17,116 nucleotides of DNA from NCBI GenBank assembly GCA_022784805.1, contig JALFYG010000146.1, forward strand, positions 1 to 17,116. Reading direction: 5' to 3'. Shown here one piece after another: positions 1 through 8,005 of this stretch (the first letter of the stretch is position 1; each line of letters starts with the position of its first letter). This stretch comes from Spirochaetales bacterium. Lineage in GTDB: Bacteria; Spirochaetota; Spirochaetia; Sphaerochaetales; Sphaerochaetaceae. The translations under genes were made by a program, and so were the position numbers. Below the pieces are notes generated by a model. That model saw only the letters and a program-made list of their open reading frames with translations. It had not been told where the DNA came from and did no database searches.

Positions 1-1256
1 AGGCATATGTGCCATTTCTCGAAGCTTATCAGAAGGCATTGGGCGAGAATGAATATTATGAGCAGGTTCTGATGGTAATCGCCATGCTGGACAACTCGGA
101 ATTAAGGGCAAAAAGACTTAATGGTGAGAAATGGTATGAGATAGATGATGTTCAGGATTTGGATATCGCCACTTCAATATTTTCCACCGATGATGAGAAA
201 CTGCCTTTGATGATGAGAAGATTTGGAGGTTATTGGAGATATCCAAAGCTTCTGGATTTCTGTTATCTCGTTAATCCATATTTTCCACCACAGAAAATGA
301 AGGATGAAATGGTTGCATCCTTCGATATGCTTCTGACTCAGTATCCTTCAGGAATGTATGTAAACTCCTTGCTTGCTGCAAAGGATTTCTCTGTCCATCA
401 AGAGAACATCGCTGTGGGCAATGGGGCTGCAGAACTTATCAAGGCTTTGATGGAGAAGCTTGAAGGTAAAGTAGGATTTATCCGCCCTACCTTTGAAGAG
501 TATCCAAATAGATCGGAGAAAGAAAGGGAAGTGGTGTTCTATCCTTCCAACAATGACTTTACATATACAGCAGAGGAGCTCATCTCATTCTTTTCAGACA
601 AGGATATTTCATCTCTTGTGATCATCAATCCTGATAATCCTACAGGATCCTATATCCCCAAGGCTGGGCTCCTGTCGCTTGTCTCTTGGGCAAAGGAAAA
701 GGGCATTGTGCTGATCATTGATGAATCTTTTGGTGATTTTGCAGTCGAAAAAGACAACTCCCTTATAGACCAGAAGCTTCTTTGTGACAACAAGCACTTG
801 TTTGTAATGAAAAGTATCTCAAAGTCCTATGGAGTACCTGGGCTTAGACTGGGAGTGCTTGCATCCGGGGACACGGAGATGATTGCCTCCATCAAAAAGA
901 GTGTATCTATCTGGAACATAAACTCCTTTGCAGAGTTTTATCTTCAGATTGAAGAGAAATACCACAAAAACTATTTGGCTTCCCTGGAGAAGATAAAAGC
1001 TGAAAGGGCACGTCTATTCTCATTGCTTTCGTCTATCCAAGGCCTCAGAACAATTCCATCTGAAGCAAACTACATTATGGTGGAGATTGTAAATGGAAAG
1101 AAAGCTACTGAAGTGACTAAACGACTCCTTTCCGAGTACGACATTCTTGTCAAAGATCTATCCCAAAAGGTAAAGGGAGGAGAATATCTTAGATTGGCGG
1201 TAAGGAACACAGAAGACAATGACAGACTTCTCAAGGCATTGAAGGAGGTGCTTTGA
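1..1256 (+). CDS. Fused LicC-like nucleotidyltransferase / class I-II PLP aminotransferase (CobD/HisC-like), 5'-truncated by the window edge
   Basis: The frame is open to the left edge (first full codon at 3), so the GTG at 9 is probably internal and most of the N-terminal domain is missing. Residues are counted from that GTG. About the first 60 residues look like the tail of a LicC-type sugar/choline-phosphate nucleotidyltransferase, with the typical WYEIDDVQDLDIA ending. From about residue 75 the protein is a fold-type I PLP enzyme: NGAAELI, NPDNPTG at 207-213, the PLP-contacting Asp238 in IIDES, and the Schiff-base Lys272 in SISKSYGVPGLRLG. The PGLRLG ending resembles threonine-phosphate decarboxylase CobD as much as HisC. 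Known fusions of this layout activate phospho-amino-alcohols or aminoethylphosphonate with CTP; the exact substrate here cannot be read. It lies 53 bp upstream of an aspartate kinase and at the head of a glycan cluster, so a role in making a CDP-linked substituent is a reasonable inference. Domain calls are firm; decarboxylase versus transaminase is open. Confidence 0.85.
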   Translation, partial: AYVPFLEAYQKALGENEYYEQVLMVIAMLDNSELRAKRLNGEKWYEIDDVQDLDIATSIFSTDDEKLPLMMRRFGGYWRYPKLLDFCYLVNPYFPPQKMKDEMVASFDMLLTQYPSGMYVNSLLAAKDFSVHQENIAVGNGAAELIKALMEKLEGKVGFIRPTFEEYPNRSEKEREVVFYPSNNDFTYTAEELISFFSDKDISSLVIINPDNPTGSYIPKAGLLSLVSWAKEKGIVLIIDESFGDFAVEKDNSLIDQKLLCDNKHLFVMKSISKSYGVPGLRLGVLASGDTEMIASIKKSVSIWNINSFAEFYLQIEEKYHKNYLASLEKIKAERARLFSLLSSIQGLRTIPSEANYIMVEIVNGKKATEVTKRLLSEYDILVKDLSQKVKGGEYLRLAVRNTEDNDRLLKALKEVL

Positions 1257-1309
1257 GTCTTCTGTTGTTTTCCTCTTTCTGCTAAACTCCCTTGAAGTGA
1301 GGACTATGT

Positions 1310-2614
1310 ATGAAGGTATGTAAGTTCGGTGGAAGCAGCGTCGCAGACGCTTCCCAGATAAAGAAAGTAAAAGCAATCCTTGATAAAGATCAGGATCGTA
1401 GTATTGTTGTTGTTTCTGCTCCTGGAAAGAGATTCAGTGGAGATGAGAAAGTTACAGATATGCTCCTTTTGTGTGCAGAAATAGTGAATAAAGGGAATTC
1501 TTCTAAAGACAAGTTTGGAGATGTCAAGAACAGATTCAGAGATATAGCAGAAGGCTTGGGCTTGGGAAGAGATGCCCTTGAAGAAGAATTGGATGTGGTT
1601 CTTAAGAACATTGAAAGCGGGGCAGGAAAAGACTACGCAGCATCCAGAGGAGAGCATCTGAATGCAATTCTGATTTCAAAGTATTTTGGCTGGAACTACA
1701 TCGAGACAGAAAAATGTATCGTTATCGGGGAAAACAATAAGATAGAGGAAGAATCTTACTCCAATCTTGCTGCTCTCATTAATAAGAATGAGAAATATGT
1801 AATCCCAGGATTCTACGGAAGAAGCCCATCTGGGGAAGTAAGATGTTTCAGCCGCGGAGGAAGTGACATCACAGGTGCAATAGCAGCAAGAGCTGTCATG
1901 GCTGATGTCTATGAGAACTGGACAGATGTATCTGGCGTCTATTCTTCCGATCCTCGCTTTGTCAAAAGTGCCCATGTTATTCCATCCATTTCTTATAAGA
2001 TGGTCAGGGAATTGAGTGAAGTCGGAGCCTCTGTTTTCCATGAAGAGGCAATTGCACCTGTAGTGGAAGTGAACATTCCAATCAACATCAGAAACACCAA
2101 TAGCCCTGAAGATGATGGAACTATCATCGGTAAAGAGCCTGAAAAGAAGGGTGTCATCGGTGTCAGTGCAAAGGGTGGACTTTCAAAGATATATGTGAGA
2201 AAGCTGATGTTCTTCAAAGAGAGCGGTGTAAGACACAAAGTCCTCTCTTTGATGCATCTCTATGGAATCAAGCCATGCTACACTCTCTATGGTTGCGATT
2301 CTATTTCCTGGTACTTTGAAACAAAGCAAATTGAAAACATCGATACAGAAGAGATGTGTTCAAGACTAAAGGAAGAGTTCAATCTCGATGACATTGAACT
2401 GAAGAAAGGCTTTGCTGTCGTAGGTCTTGTTGGAAATGGAATAGAAGAGACCATGGAGTATGTTGATGCTCTCGATGAATTGAGAAGAAATGGTATACAA
2501 CCTTCTTCTGTCTCTCTTGGCGGTAGCTACACTACATTTGTCATTGGAGTACCAGAAGAGAGAAAGCTGGATGCAGTAAACTGCATTTCTGAGAGATTAT
2601 TCATTTCTAAGTGA
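1310..2614 (+). CDS. lysC: Aspartate kinase with C-terminal ACT domains
   Basis: Monofunctional aspartokinase of 434 residues, which phosphorylates L-aspartate in the first step towards threonine, methionine, lysine and diaminopimelate. The amino-acid-kinase domain covers about residues 1-270, with the N-terminal KFGGSS (5-10), the substrate-site RGE (113-115), SRGGSD (181-186) and WTDVSGVYSSDPR (204-216). Two ACT-type regulatory segments follow (about 294-360 and 368-431), the second containing SSVSLGGSYTTFVIG, so feedback control by an end-product amino acid is likely. The ATG at 1310 is preceded by a GTGAGG-type ribosome binding site at 1297-1302 and gives the canonical MKVCKFGG start. The gene follows the nucleotidyltransferase/aminotransferase fusion and precedes glycosyltransferases, which is an unusual place for housekeeping amino-acid metabolism. 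The symbol lysC is by family; thrA-type or dedicated paralogues cannot be excluded. Confidence 0.93.
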   Translation: MKVCKFGGSSVADASQIKKVKAILDKDQDRSIVVVSAPGKRFSGDEKVTDMLLLCAEIVNKGNSSKDKFGDVKNRFRDIAEGLGLGRDALEEELDVVLKNIESGAGKDYAASRGEHLNAILISKYFGWNYIETEKCIVIGENNKIEEESYSNLAALINKNEKYVIPGFYGRSPSGEVRCFSRGGSDITGAIAARAVMADVYENWTDVSGVYSSDPRFVKSAHVIPSISYKMVRELSEVGASVFHEEAIAPVVEVNIPINIRNTNSPEDDGTIIGKEPEKKGVIGVSAKGGLSKIYVRKLMFFKESGVRHKVLSLMHLYGIKPCYTLYGCDSISWYFETKQIENIDTEEMCSRLKEEFNLDDIELKKGFAVVGLVGNGIEETMEYVDALDELRRNGIQPSSVSLGGSYTTFVIGVPEERKLDAVNCISERLFISK

Positions 2615-2667
2615 AAATATATGAAATTGTGAGATATGTGCTAACATAGGAGTCCGGGGGAAAGGTT

Positions 2668-3789
2668 TTGAAGAGTGAAAAGATAAGAGTTGCGCAGATG
2701 ATTGGCTCTGTCTTTGAGGGTGGAGTAGAGTCCTGCATTATGAATTACTTCTCTGCCATTGATACTTCAAAAGTCACCTTCGACTTCTATGTTGACAGAG
2801 CCTCCAAGATAATCGACCAGGAAAAGATCGAAGCTCTTGGGGGAAGGGTTATTGTTACACCCCACTATACACACATCTTTAAGTATTTAAAGTTTATCAA
2901 AGCGCATTTCTTAGCTGAAAAGTATGATATCGTCCACGCCAATATGACGTCTCTTAACTTCATCCCTCTTATTGTTGCGAAGAAGTGCGGTATAAAGGTG
3001 CGAATATCTCACGCACATTCTACTTCCAACGGAAAAGAGAAAATCCATAATTTAGTCAAGAAAATCCTCAGGCCATTTTCAAAGCTCGGAGCGACAGATC
3101 TATTTGCCTGCTCAGAGAAAGCTGCCAGATGGCTCTATGGTGCAGAGCCCTTTAAAAAGGGGGAAGTCTACATCGTCAATAATGCCGTGGATTTATCTAG
3201 ATTCCGCTTTTCCATTGATACAAGAAACAAGGTGAGAAAAGAACTTGGAATTGAAGAAAACACATTGCTGGTTGGTCACATCGGCCGTTTCTGTCAGCAG
3301 AAGAATCACAAATTCCTCCTTGATATTTTCGCTTTACTAAAGAAGACACACAAAGAATCGAAACTGATTCTTGTAGGCGAAGGTCCTCTCTATGAAGAAA
3401 CAAAAGCTTATGCTGAGGGGCTTGGTTTACTGGATGATGTATTTTTTGTAGGAAGCAGCAAGACCCCGGAAGTTTATTACAGTGCCATGGATATTTTTGT
3501 CCTTCCTAGTTTGTATGAAGGACTGCCAATCGTTGCCGTTGAGGCTCAGGCTAATGGACTAAAATGTATTTTTTCAGATGAAGTGACAAAAGAAGCAAAG
3601 CTCCTTGATTCTACAGAGTATCTTTCCTTGTCCGAAGGAAAAGAAAAATGGGTTCAAGAGATATTGAAAGGTGGCGTAATAGACAGAGACTACGGTTATT
3701 CCGTCCTCTCTGAAAGCAAGTATTCAATTGAAGCTGAATCAAAGAGACTATTGGAAAAATATGAGGAGTTGGTGAAAAGCAATGAGTGA
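2668..3789 (+). CDS. GT4-family glycosyltransferase (GT-B fold)
   Basis: A 373-residue cytoplasmic retaining glycosyltransferase that would add a sugar from a nucleotide donor to a lipid-linked glycan. The N-terminal Rossmann half begins VAQMIGSVFEGGVES, as in EpsF-like enzymes, and carries the acceptor-side HAHST element. The C-terminal donor half has VGHIGRFCQQKNH, LILVGEGP and the EX7E motif at E284-E292 in YEGLPIVAVEA. The start is TTG at 2668: it gives the expected N-terminus just before the first beta strand, while the first in-frame ATG (2698) would remove that strand. A GGGGG run at 2656-2660 sits 7 nt upstream of the start as a wobble-paired Shine-Dalgarno. Its last 8 bp overlap the next glycosyltransferase, so the two are probably translationally coupled. 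The sugar specificity cannot be deduced. Confidence 0.92.
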   Translation: MKSEKIRVAQMIGSVFEGGVESCIMNYFSAIDTSKVTFDFYVDRASKIIDQEKIEALGGRVIVTPHYTHIFKYLKFIKAHFLAEKYDIVHANMTSLNFIPLIVAKKCGIKVRISHAHSTSNGKEKIHNLVKKILRPFSKLGATDLFACSEKAARWLYGAEPFKKGEVYIVNNAVDLSRFRFSIDTRNKVRKELGIEENTLLVGHIGRFCQQKNHKFLLDIFALLKKTHKESKLILVGEGPLYEETKAYAEGLGLLDDVFFVGSSKTPEVYYSAMDIFVLPSLYEGLPIVAVEAQANGLKCIFSDEVTKEAKLLDSTEYLSLSEGKEKWVQEILKGGVIDRDYGYSVLSESKYSIEAESKRLLEKYEELVKSNE

Positions 3790-4741
3790 TACTCCTCTTA
3801 TATCAATAATCATACCTGTATATAACTCAGAGCGTTTTCTCAAAGAGTGTCTTGATAGTGTCCTATTTCAATCTTTTAAAGACTTTGAGGTGATAGTCGT
3901 GGATGACGGCTCCACTGACTCCAGTATCCAGATAGAAGATGAATACTCATCTGATGACAGGTTTTCTTTCATTAGGCAGGCAAACAGTGGACAGGGAGAG
4001 GCTCGTAACAGGGCCCTGGATATTGCCAAGGGGCGTTATATTACATTTCTCGATTCAGATGACGTCATGAAACCTGATTTCTTGGAACGGACTCTGATGG
4101 AAATAGGGAAAGAAGACTACGACATTGTTGTCACCAATTATGACTTTATAAATGAAAAAAGTGAGTATGTGTATACTCATTCCAGTGTGGTGTCCGACTA
4201 TACTTTGGATGGATATTTGGCTTTGACAGAGATGTGGTACGATGAAAATGTTCATATAGGACCATGGGCAAAGCTTTATAAAAGAGAGATCTTTGAAAAA
4301 GAAAGATTTAAATCTTGTTACTGCGAAGATTCAGATATATTGGTCAGAATATTTAAAGAGAATCAGAAAATCCGTTATATCTCCGATTCCCTCTTCAAAT
4401 ATCGAATAAGAAACAATGCAGATACATGGGTTTTCAAACCAAGAACATATGAACAGATAGCAGTGTTTGATGAAATGTACTCATATGCAAAGAAGAACTA
4501 TCCGCCTCAAATGGTGGAGGCTTTGGAAGTGAAGATGATATCAGTGTGGTTTCATGTGTTTCTTCAGCTTCCAAGAGATGATGAAAGGGCGAAAGAGCTG
4601 GAAAAGAGAATAAAAGAAAACAGAAAAGTAGTGTTAAAGAATAAAAGGATAAGAAAGAAGACTAGGATTGCTTGTCTTTCTTCTTATTTGGGCTTTGGTG
4701 TAGTCAGGTTTCTCTTTGGTTTTGCTCGTCGTACAGGTTAA
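3782..4741 (+). CDS. GT2-family glycosyltransferase (GT-A fold)
   Basis: A 319-residue inverting glycosyltransferase of the common GT2 family, acting on the cytoplasmic face of the inner membrane. The N-terminal nucleotide-binding region reads SIIIPVYNSERFL (8-20) and VVDDGSTD (39-46), and the metal-binding DXD-type motif is DSDD at 91-94. NSGQGEARN is the usual acceptor-side loop. The C-terminal third is basic (many Lys/Arg after about residue 270), with a short hydrophobic stretch that may help it associate with the membrane. The ATG at 3782 lies inside the end of the preceding GT4 gene, and the two form one transcription unit with the genes up to 6921. Donor and acceptor sugars are unknown. 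Confidence 0.93.
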   Translation: MSDTPLISIIIPVYNSERFLKECLDSVLFQSFKDFEVIVVDDGSTDSSIQIEDEYSSDDRFSFIRQANSGQGEARNRALDIAKGRYITFLDSDDVMKPDFLERTLMEIGKEDYDIVVTNYDFINEKSEYVYTHSSVVSDYTLDGYLALTEMWYDENVHIGPWAKLYKREIFEKERFKSCYCEDSDILVRIFKENQKIRYISDSLFKYRIRNNADTWVFKPRTYEQIAVFDEMYSYAKKNYPPQMVEALEVKMISVWFHVFLQLPRDDERAKELEKRIKENRKVVLKNKRIRKKTRIACLSSYLGFGVVRFLFGFARRTG

Positions 4742-4756
4742 GAAGGTTGATGGATT

Positions 4757-5815
4757 ATGAGATTTATCAGTTGTGCTAGTTTTTATGGAACAGGATCAAG
4801 TGCGATTACTGATTTAATCGGTGAATATAATAATGTTTACTCTTTCACAGATGAGGAGATTAGATTCCTTCATGATCCGGATGGAATAGATGATCTCTAT
4901 TATCATATAGTTGAAAATCCCAATAGACATAATTCCGGACATGCAATCAAGCGATTTAAAAGACTAGTTGATTTCTATTCAGGCTCTTGGTGGTATGGAA
5001 AGAAGTACTCGAAACTCTTCGGAGATAATTGGAAAAAGATTTCTTATGAGTACATAGACTCTCTTGTTGATTTTTCTTACAAGGGAGGCTGGTTCTATGA
5101 TTTATATGACAGAGGAATGCCCTATTATTTTTCCAAAAGAGCTCCCCAAAGAATATTATCTAGTATACCAATCTTAAAGAAAATTGCTCCGACTCATCCT
5201 TATAAAGGTGAAATTACATATTGTACAAAGTGTAATGAAGAAGATTTTATCCTTAAAACAAAGAAGTACATTGAATCACTTTTCTCTTCTGTAATTCCTG
5301 AAGACAAAGACACTATTATGGTTGATCAGATTGTGGCGTCTTCCAATATCGAGAGATACACCAGATATTTTGATGACATCAAAGTCGTAGTTGTGGAACG
5401 TGATCCCAGAGACGTCTGGATGTGTGAGAGATATGTGTGGAAAGAGGGGCTCATTCCGTCAGATAGCGTAGAGGATTATTGTAATTGGTTCGAGTATTCA
5501 AGGATGAATCGAAGGAAAGAAGATGTTGATAACGGCATCACGACCATGTTGGTCCATTTCGAGGATCTTGTTTACGATTATTACAATACAGTGGAAAGAC
5601 TGGAAAAATGGCTTAATCTGGATTCTACAAATCATAAAAAGGGGATGGATTCCTTTGATCCGTCTAAGTCAATCAACAATACCAGGATTTGGAAACGATA
5701 TCCTCAAGAAAAAGAAAATATCGAATACATTGAAAAAAGGCTTTCAAAATACCTTTATGTATTTCCTGAAAAGAATCCAGATTACATTAATATAGTCGAC
5801 GATAAGATGTTCTAA
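4757..5815 (+). CDS. Sulfotransferase-like protein, probable glycan sulfation
   Basis: A 352-residue cytoplasmic protein with the hallmarks of PAPS-dependent sulfotransferases. An N-terminal phosphosulfate-binding P-loop sits just after the first beta strand (SFYGTGSSAITDLI, residues 8-21). A 3'-phosphate-binding element follows, VVERDPRDVW (212-221), and then the family-typical MLVHFEDLVYD around residue 268. The middle (about 60-180) is rich in aromatic and basic residues and probably shapes the acceptor site. It sits 15 bp after a GT2 gene and 17 bp before a GT4 gene, so the natural reading is transfer of sulfate to a sugar of the locus polysaccharide. No PAPS-synthesis genes are in the window. 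Family membership is inferred from these motifs; a nucleoside kinase is a less likely alternative because the second motif is so typical of sulfotransferases. Confidence 0.8.
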   Translation: MRFISCASFYGTGSSAITDLIGEYNNVYSFTDEEIRFLHDPDGIDDLYYHIVENPNRHNSGHAIKRFKRLVDFYSGSWWYGKKYSKLFGDNWKKISYEYIDSLVDFSYKGGWFYDLYDRGMPYYFSKRAPQRILSSIPILKKIAPTHPYKGEITYCTKCNEEDFILKTKKYIESLFSSVIPEDKDTIMVDQIVASSNIERYTRYFDDIKVVVVERDPRDVWMCERYVWKEGLIPSDSVEDYCNWFEYSRMNRRKEDVDNGITTMLVHFEDLVYDYYNTVERLEKWLNLDSTNHKKGMDSFDPSKSINNTRIWKRYPQEKENIEYIEKRLSKYLYVFPEKNPDYINIVDDKMF

Positions 5816-5832
5816 TTAAAACGGAGAGTATA

Positions 5833-6921
5833 ATGGGCAAGAAGATTTGTTTTGCATTTAATCATCTTCAGTACTCTGACGGGGTAGCCAGAGCTGCTTT
5901 ATCTATGGCCAATAAGCTTGCTGAAGAAAAAGGCTGTGACGTAACCTTGAGGCCTATCTTCATATATGACAGTGACATTAGAAAGATGATTTCTCCTAAG
6001 GTGAAAATCAAACCTCTCTTTGGATTTTGGATCAGGGGAATGGTCACTCTCTTTTGGAAATTACCTGGAAGATTCATGCATGCCCTGGTTTATGGTACCA
6101 AACATGAATATGACATCGAAGTAGGATTCCAGCACGGCCCATCAACTGTTGCCGCTGTTTCTTCTCATGATGATTCAACTCTTCACTATGTATGGATTCA
6201 CACTTATGACGATTCTTTATTGATGAAAAAGCAGTACTCTATGGCAGATAAAGTAATCTGTGTCTCTAAAGGTGCTTCTGAGAAACTTAAGAAAGATATC
6301 CCTGAAATCAAAGATTATGATTATTGTTACAATCCCATTGATGAAAACAACATTGTTGAGAAAGGAAAAGAGGAGACTGATTATCAAGTAAAGAGTAAAG
6401 GCATAAAGTTTATTACTGTAGGAAGGCTGGCAGAAGAAAAAGGGTATCATCGATTGATAAAGATCTTTGCTAAGCTGAGAGATGAAGGTTATGATTTCTC
6501 TTTGACAATTATTGGGGATGGTCCCGAAAGGGAAAAACTCCTGAAACATAATAAAGAAAGTAACATGGAAGATAGAATCACCTTCCTATTTGAACAGAAA
6601 AATCCTTTTAAATATGTTTCAAAAAGCGATGTTTTTGTCTGTTCTTCCTTTGAGGAAGGATATAGCACGGCATGTACTGAGGCATGTATTCTGAATGTCC
6701 CTGTCATAACTACATCTGTCGGCGGTGCGGAAGAGATAATCAATGATGCACAGTGCGGATTGTTGTGTGGTCTGACGGACGAAGGATTATACAGGGCTTT
6801 GAAGAGCGTTCTTGATAACCCGGAAATCATTCAGGAATGGAAGGAAAAACTAAAAGAAACAAAGAGAAACTTCTTCGCCTCAGAGCGAGTCAAAAGGCTC
6901 TATAAAATCTTTAATCTTTGA
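5833..6921 (+). CDS. GT4-family glycosyltransferase (GT-B fold)
   Basis: A 362-residue retaining glycosyltransferase. The N-terminal half starts with a typical FNHLQYSDGVARAALSMA acceptor-side loop. The donor half shows KFITVGRLAEEKGYHRLI, LTIIGDGPER and the EX7E motif at E275-E283 in EEGYSTACTEA, followed by PVITTSVGGAEEII. The ATG at 5833 has a GGAGAG ribosome binding site 17 bp after the sulfotransferase gene, so it is the last + strand gene of this sub-operon. Its final 11 bp overlap the tail of the convergent GT2 gene on the other strand, and no terminator hairpin is evident between them. It is unrelated in detail to the GT4 at 2668, so the two probably make different linkages. Confidence 0.92.
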   Translation: MGKKICFAFNHLQYSDGVARAALSMANKLAEEKGCDVTLRPIFIYDSDIRKMISPKVKIKPLFGFWIRGMVTLFWKLPGRFMHALVYGTKHEYDIEVGFQHGPSTVAAVSSHDDSTLHYVWIHTYDDSLLMKKQYSMADKVICVSKGASEKLKKDIPEIKDYDYCYNPIDENNIVEKGKEETDYQVKSKGIKFITVGRLAEEKGYHRLIKIFAKLRDEGYDFSLTIIGDGPEREKLLKHNKESNMEDRITFLFEQKNPFKYVSKSDVFVCSSFEEGYSTACTEACILNVPVITTSVGGAEEIINDAQCGLLCGLTDEGLYRALKSVLDNPEIIQEWKEKLKETKRNFFASERVKRLYKIFNL

Positions 6922-7885
6922 CTTTGACATAAAGAGGCGTCAGGTTGTTTTGTTTCCTCTTGATTATTGAAGCCAGACGATAGAAAAGATGTGGTGCGGT
7001 AAAAACTACTCTTCCTAGTTTACTTAGGTTGTGTTCTAGGCCTATGCCACTCTCTTTAGCATCTTTTCTGAAAGCCATATACCTTCTAAAGTCACCAGAT
7101 GTTAACAAATCACTTGCATTTGCTGATAGAATCCCTGTTTCAAAGATTATTTTCTTGGCTGTACTATTTCTTGTTGCTGCATCTAAGGCAAATCTTGAAA
7201 TAAGATCTCGTTCTTTGTAGTGTTTCATGCTACCTGTTATAGAAACGCTTTGTCCTTCTCCCCAGATTCGATATTGATAAACAGCATATGGAAGGTAAGT
7301 GAAAGTTGAAGAAAGAAGAAAGGCTTTCATAATGAATTCGAAATCAGTATAAAAACAGTGTTCAGTAATCGATACATTTCCTTTTTTCAGCAACTCTGTT
7401 TTTACTGTGGTTGAATGCATAGCCATTGAATAAATGTCAGATGCACTTTGACACTTGTTTTGTGGATAAGAATAAGATGTTCTTTCTTGTTTCTCATCGT
7501 TGTCTGTTTGAATTCTTTTGACAAAGTCTGTGATTACTAGATCGGTGTCTATTGTTTTTAATGCTTTGACATATTTTACGAATTCATCTTTATCAAACCA
7601 ATCATCACCATCTAAAAGACGGAAATACTTACCTGATGCTTTTTTTAAGGATGCATTAATAGTTGAACCATATCCTCCATTTTCTTTATCTATCAAAAAG
7701 AAAGATTGTGGATATTTTTTAATATATCTATTCGCAATGCTTACTGTTGAGTCTTTTGAGCCGTCATTTACGACAAATATTTCGATATCATCTATTACTT
7801 CTGGACAGAGCAATGAAGAGAGTGTCTCATCGAGAAATCTTTCGACATTATAAGCAGCAATCGAAATGGTGATTGTTTTATTCAT
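6911..7885 (-). CDS. GT2-family glycosyltransferase, reverse orientation
   Basis: A 324-residue GT-A glycosyltransferase and the only - strand gene in the window. Motifs are TISIAAYNVERFL (6-18), VVNDGSKDST (38-47), KENGGYGSTIN (67-77) and the DXD equivalent DGDD at 92-95. The C-terminal half has no membrane segment, is less conserved in style, and ends in a basic stretch. It resembles capsule GT2 enzymes that act late in repeat-unit assembly, but specificity is unknown. The ATG (complement of 7883-7885) follows a weak CGGAAA-like ribosome binding site. The gene meets the + strand GT4 tail to tail with an 11-bp overlap and diverges from the polymerase gene at 8006. Its sequence looks more A/T rich than the flanking metabolic and outer-membrane genes, which fits a cassette that arrived separately. 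Confidence 0.9.
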   Translation of the reverse strand: MNKTITISIAAYNVERFLDETLSSLLCPEVIDDIEIFVVNDGSKDSTVSIANRYIKKYPQSFFLIDKENGGYGSTINASLKKASGKYFRLLDGDDWFDKDEFVKYVKALKTIDTDLVITDFVKRIQTDNDEKQERTSYSYPQNKCQSASDIYSMAMHSTTVKTELLKKGNVSITEHCFYTDFEFIMKAFLLSSTFTYLPYAVYQYRIWGEGQSVSITGSMKHYKERDLISRFALDAATRNSTAKKIIFETGILSANASDLLTSGDFRRYMAFRKDAKESGIGLEHNLSKLGRVVFTAPHLFYRLASIIKRKQNNLTPLYVKVKD

Positions 7886-7914
7886 TTATATTTCCGTTTC
7901 TTTTGATTATCTGT

Positions 7915-7944
7915 ATTCTAGCAACGCATCTAATATAAGAGCAA
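7915..7944 (-). promoter_or_regulatory. Candidate sigma70-type promoter for the reverse GT2 gene
   Basis: Read on the - strand, a TAGAAT -10 box (complement of 7915-7920, five of six matches to consensus) lies 18 bp after TTGCTC (complement of 7939-7944, only the TTG matching). It is about 30 bp upstream of the GT2 start. A separate promoter is expected because no other - strand gene could transcribe this one. The -35 box is weak, so the call is tentative. Confidence 0.35.
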
Positions 7945-7954
7945 GCAGTTAATC

Positions 7955-7984
7955 TTGAGGCATATTCAATGACTATGTTACTAT
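7955..7984 (+). promoter_or_regulatory. Candidate sigma70-type promoter for the polymerase gene
   Basis: TTGAGG at 7955-7960 (four of six) and TACTAT at 7979-7984 (four of six) are 18 bp apart. They lie upstream of the GGGGG ribosome binding site and the ATG at 8006. The whole 7886-8005 interval is A/T rich and divergent, so it must hold start sites for both directions. No operator palindrome or JUMPstart-like element was recognised. The match is modest. Confidence 0.3.
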
Positions 7985-8005
7985 TCCATCAGTGTTGGGG
8001 GTATT

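Noticed and set aside
9..11. GTG at 9 as the true start of the first gene
   Set aside because: The frame continues to the left edge, and the first residues are already the middle of a nucleotidyltransferase domain, so the gene is cut by the window.
1257..1309. Pyrimidine-rich stretch between the first two genes as a regulatory leader
   Set aside because: There is no stem-loop, leader peptide or riboswitch-like element; the gap holds only the ribosome binding site for the kinase.
2615..2667. Possible promoter in the gap before the first glycosyltransferase
   Set aside because: A TTGTGA-like hexamer is present, but no -10 box lies at an acceptable distance; read-through from the aspartate kinase gene is simpler.
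6885..6921. Possible terminator hairpin GAGC...GCTC at the convergent gene ends
   Set aside because: The stem is only 4 bp with a 10-nt loop and no T-run follows, so it is unlikely to terminate transcription.
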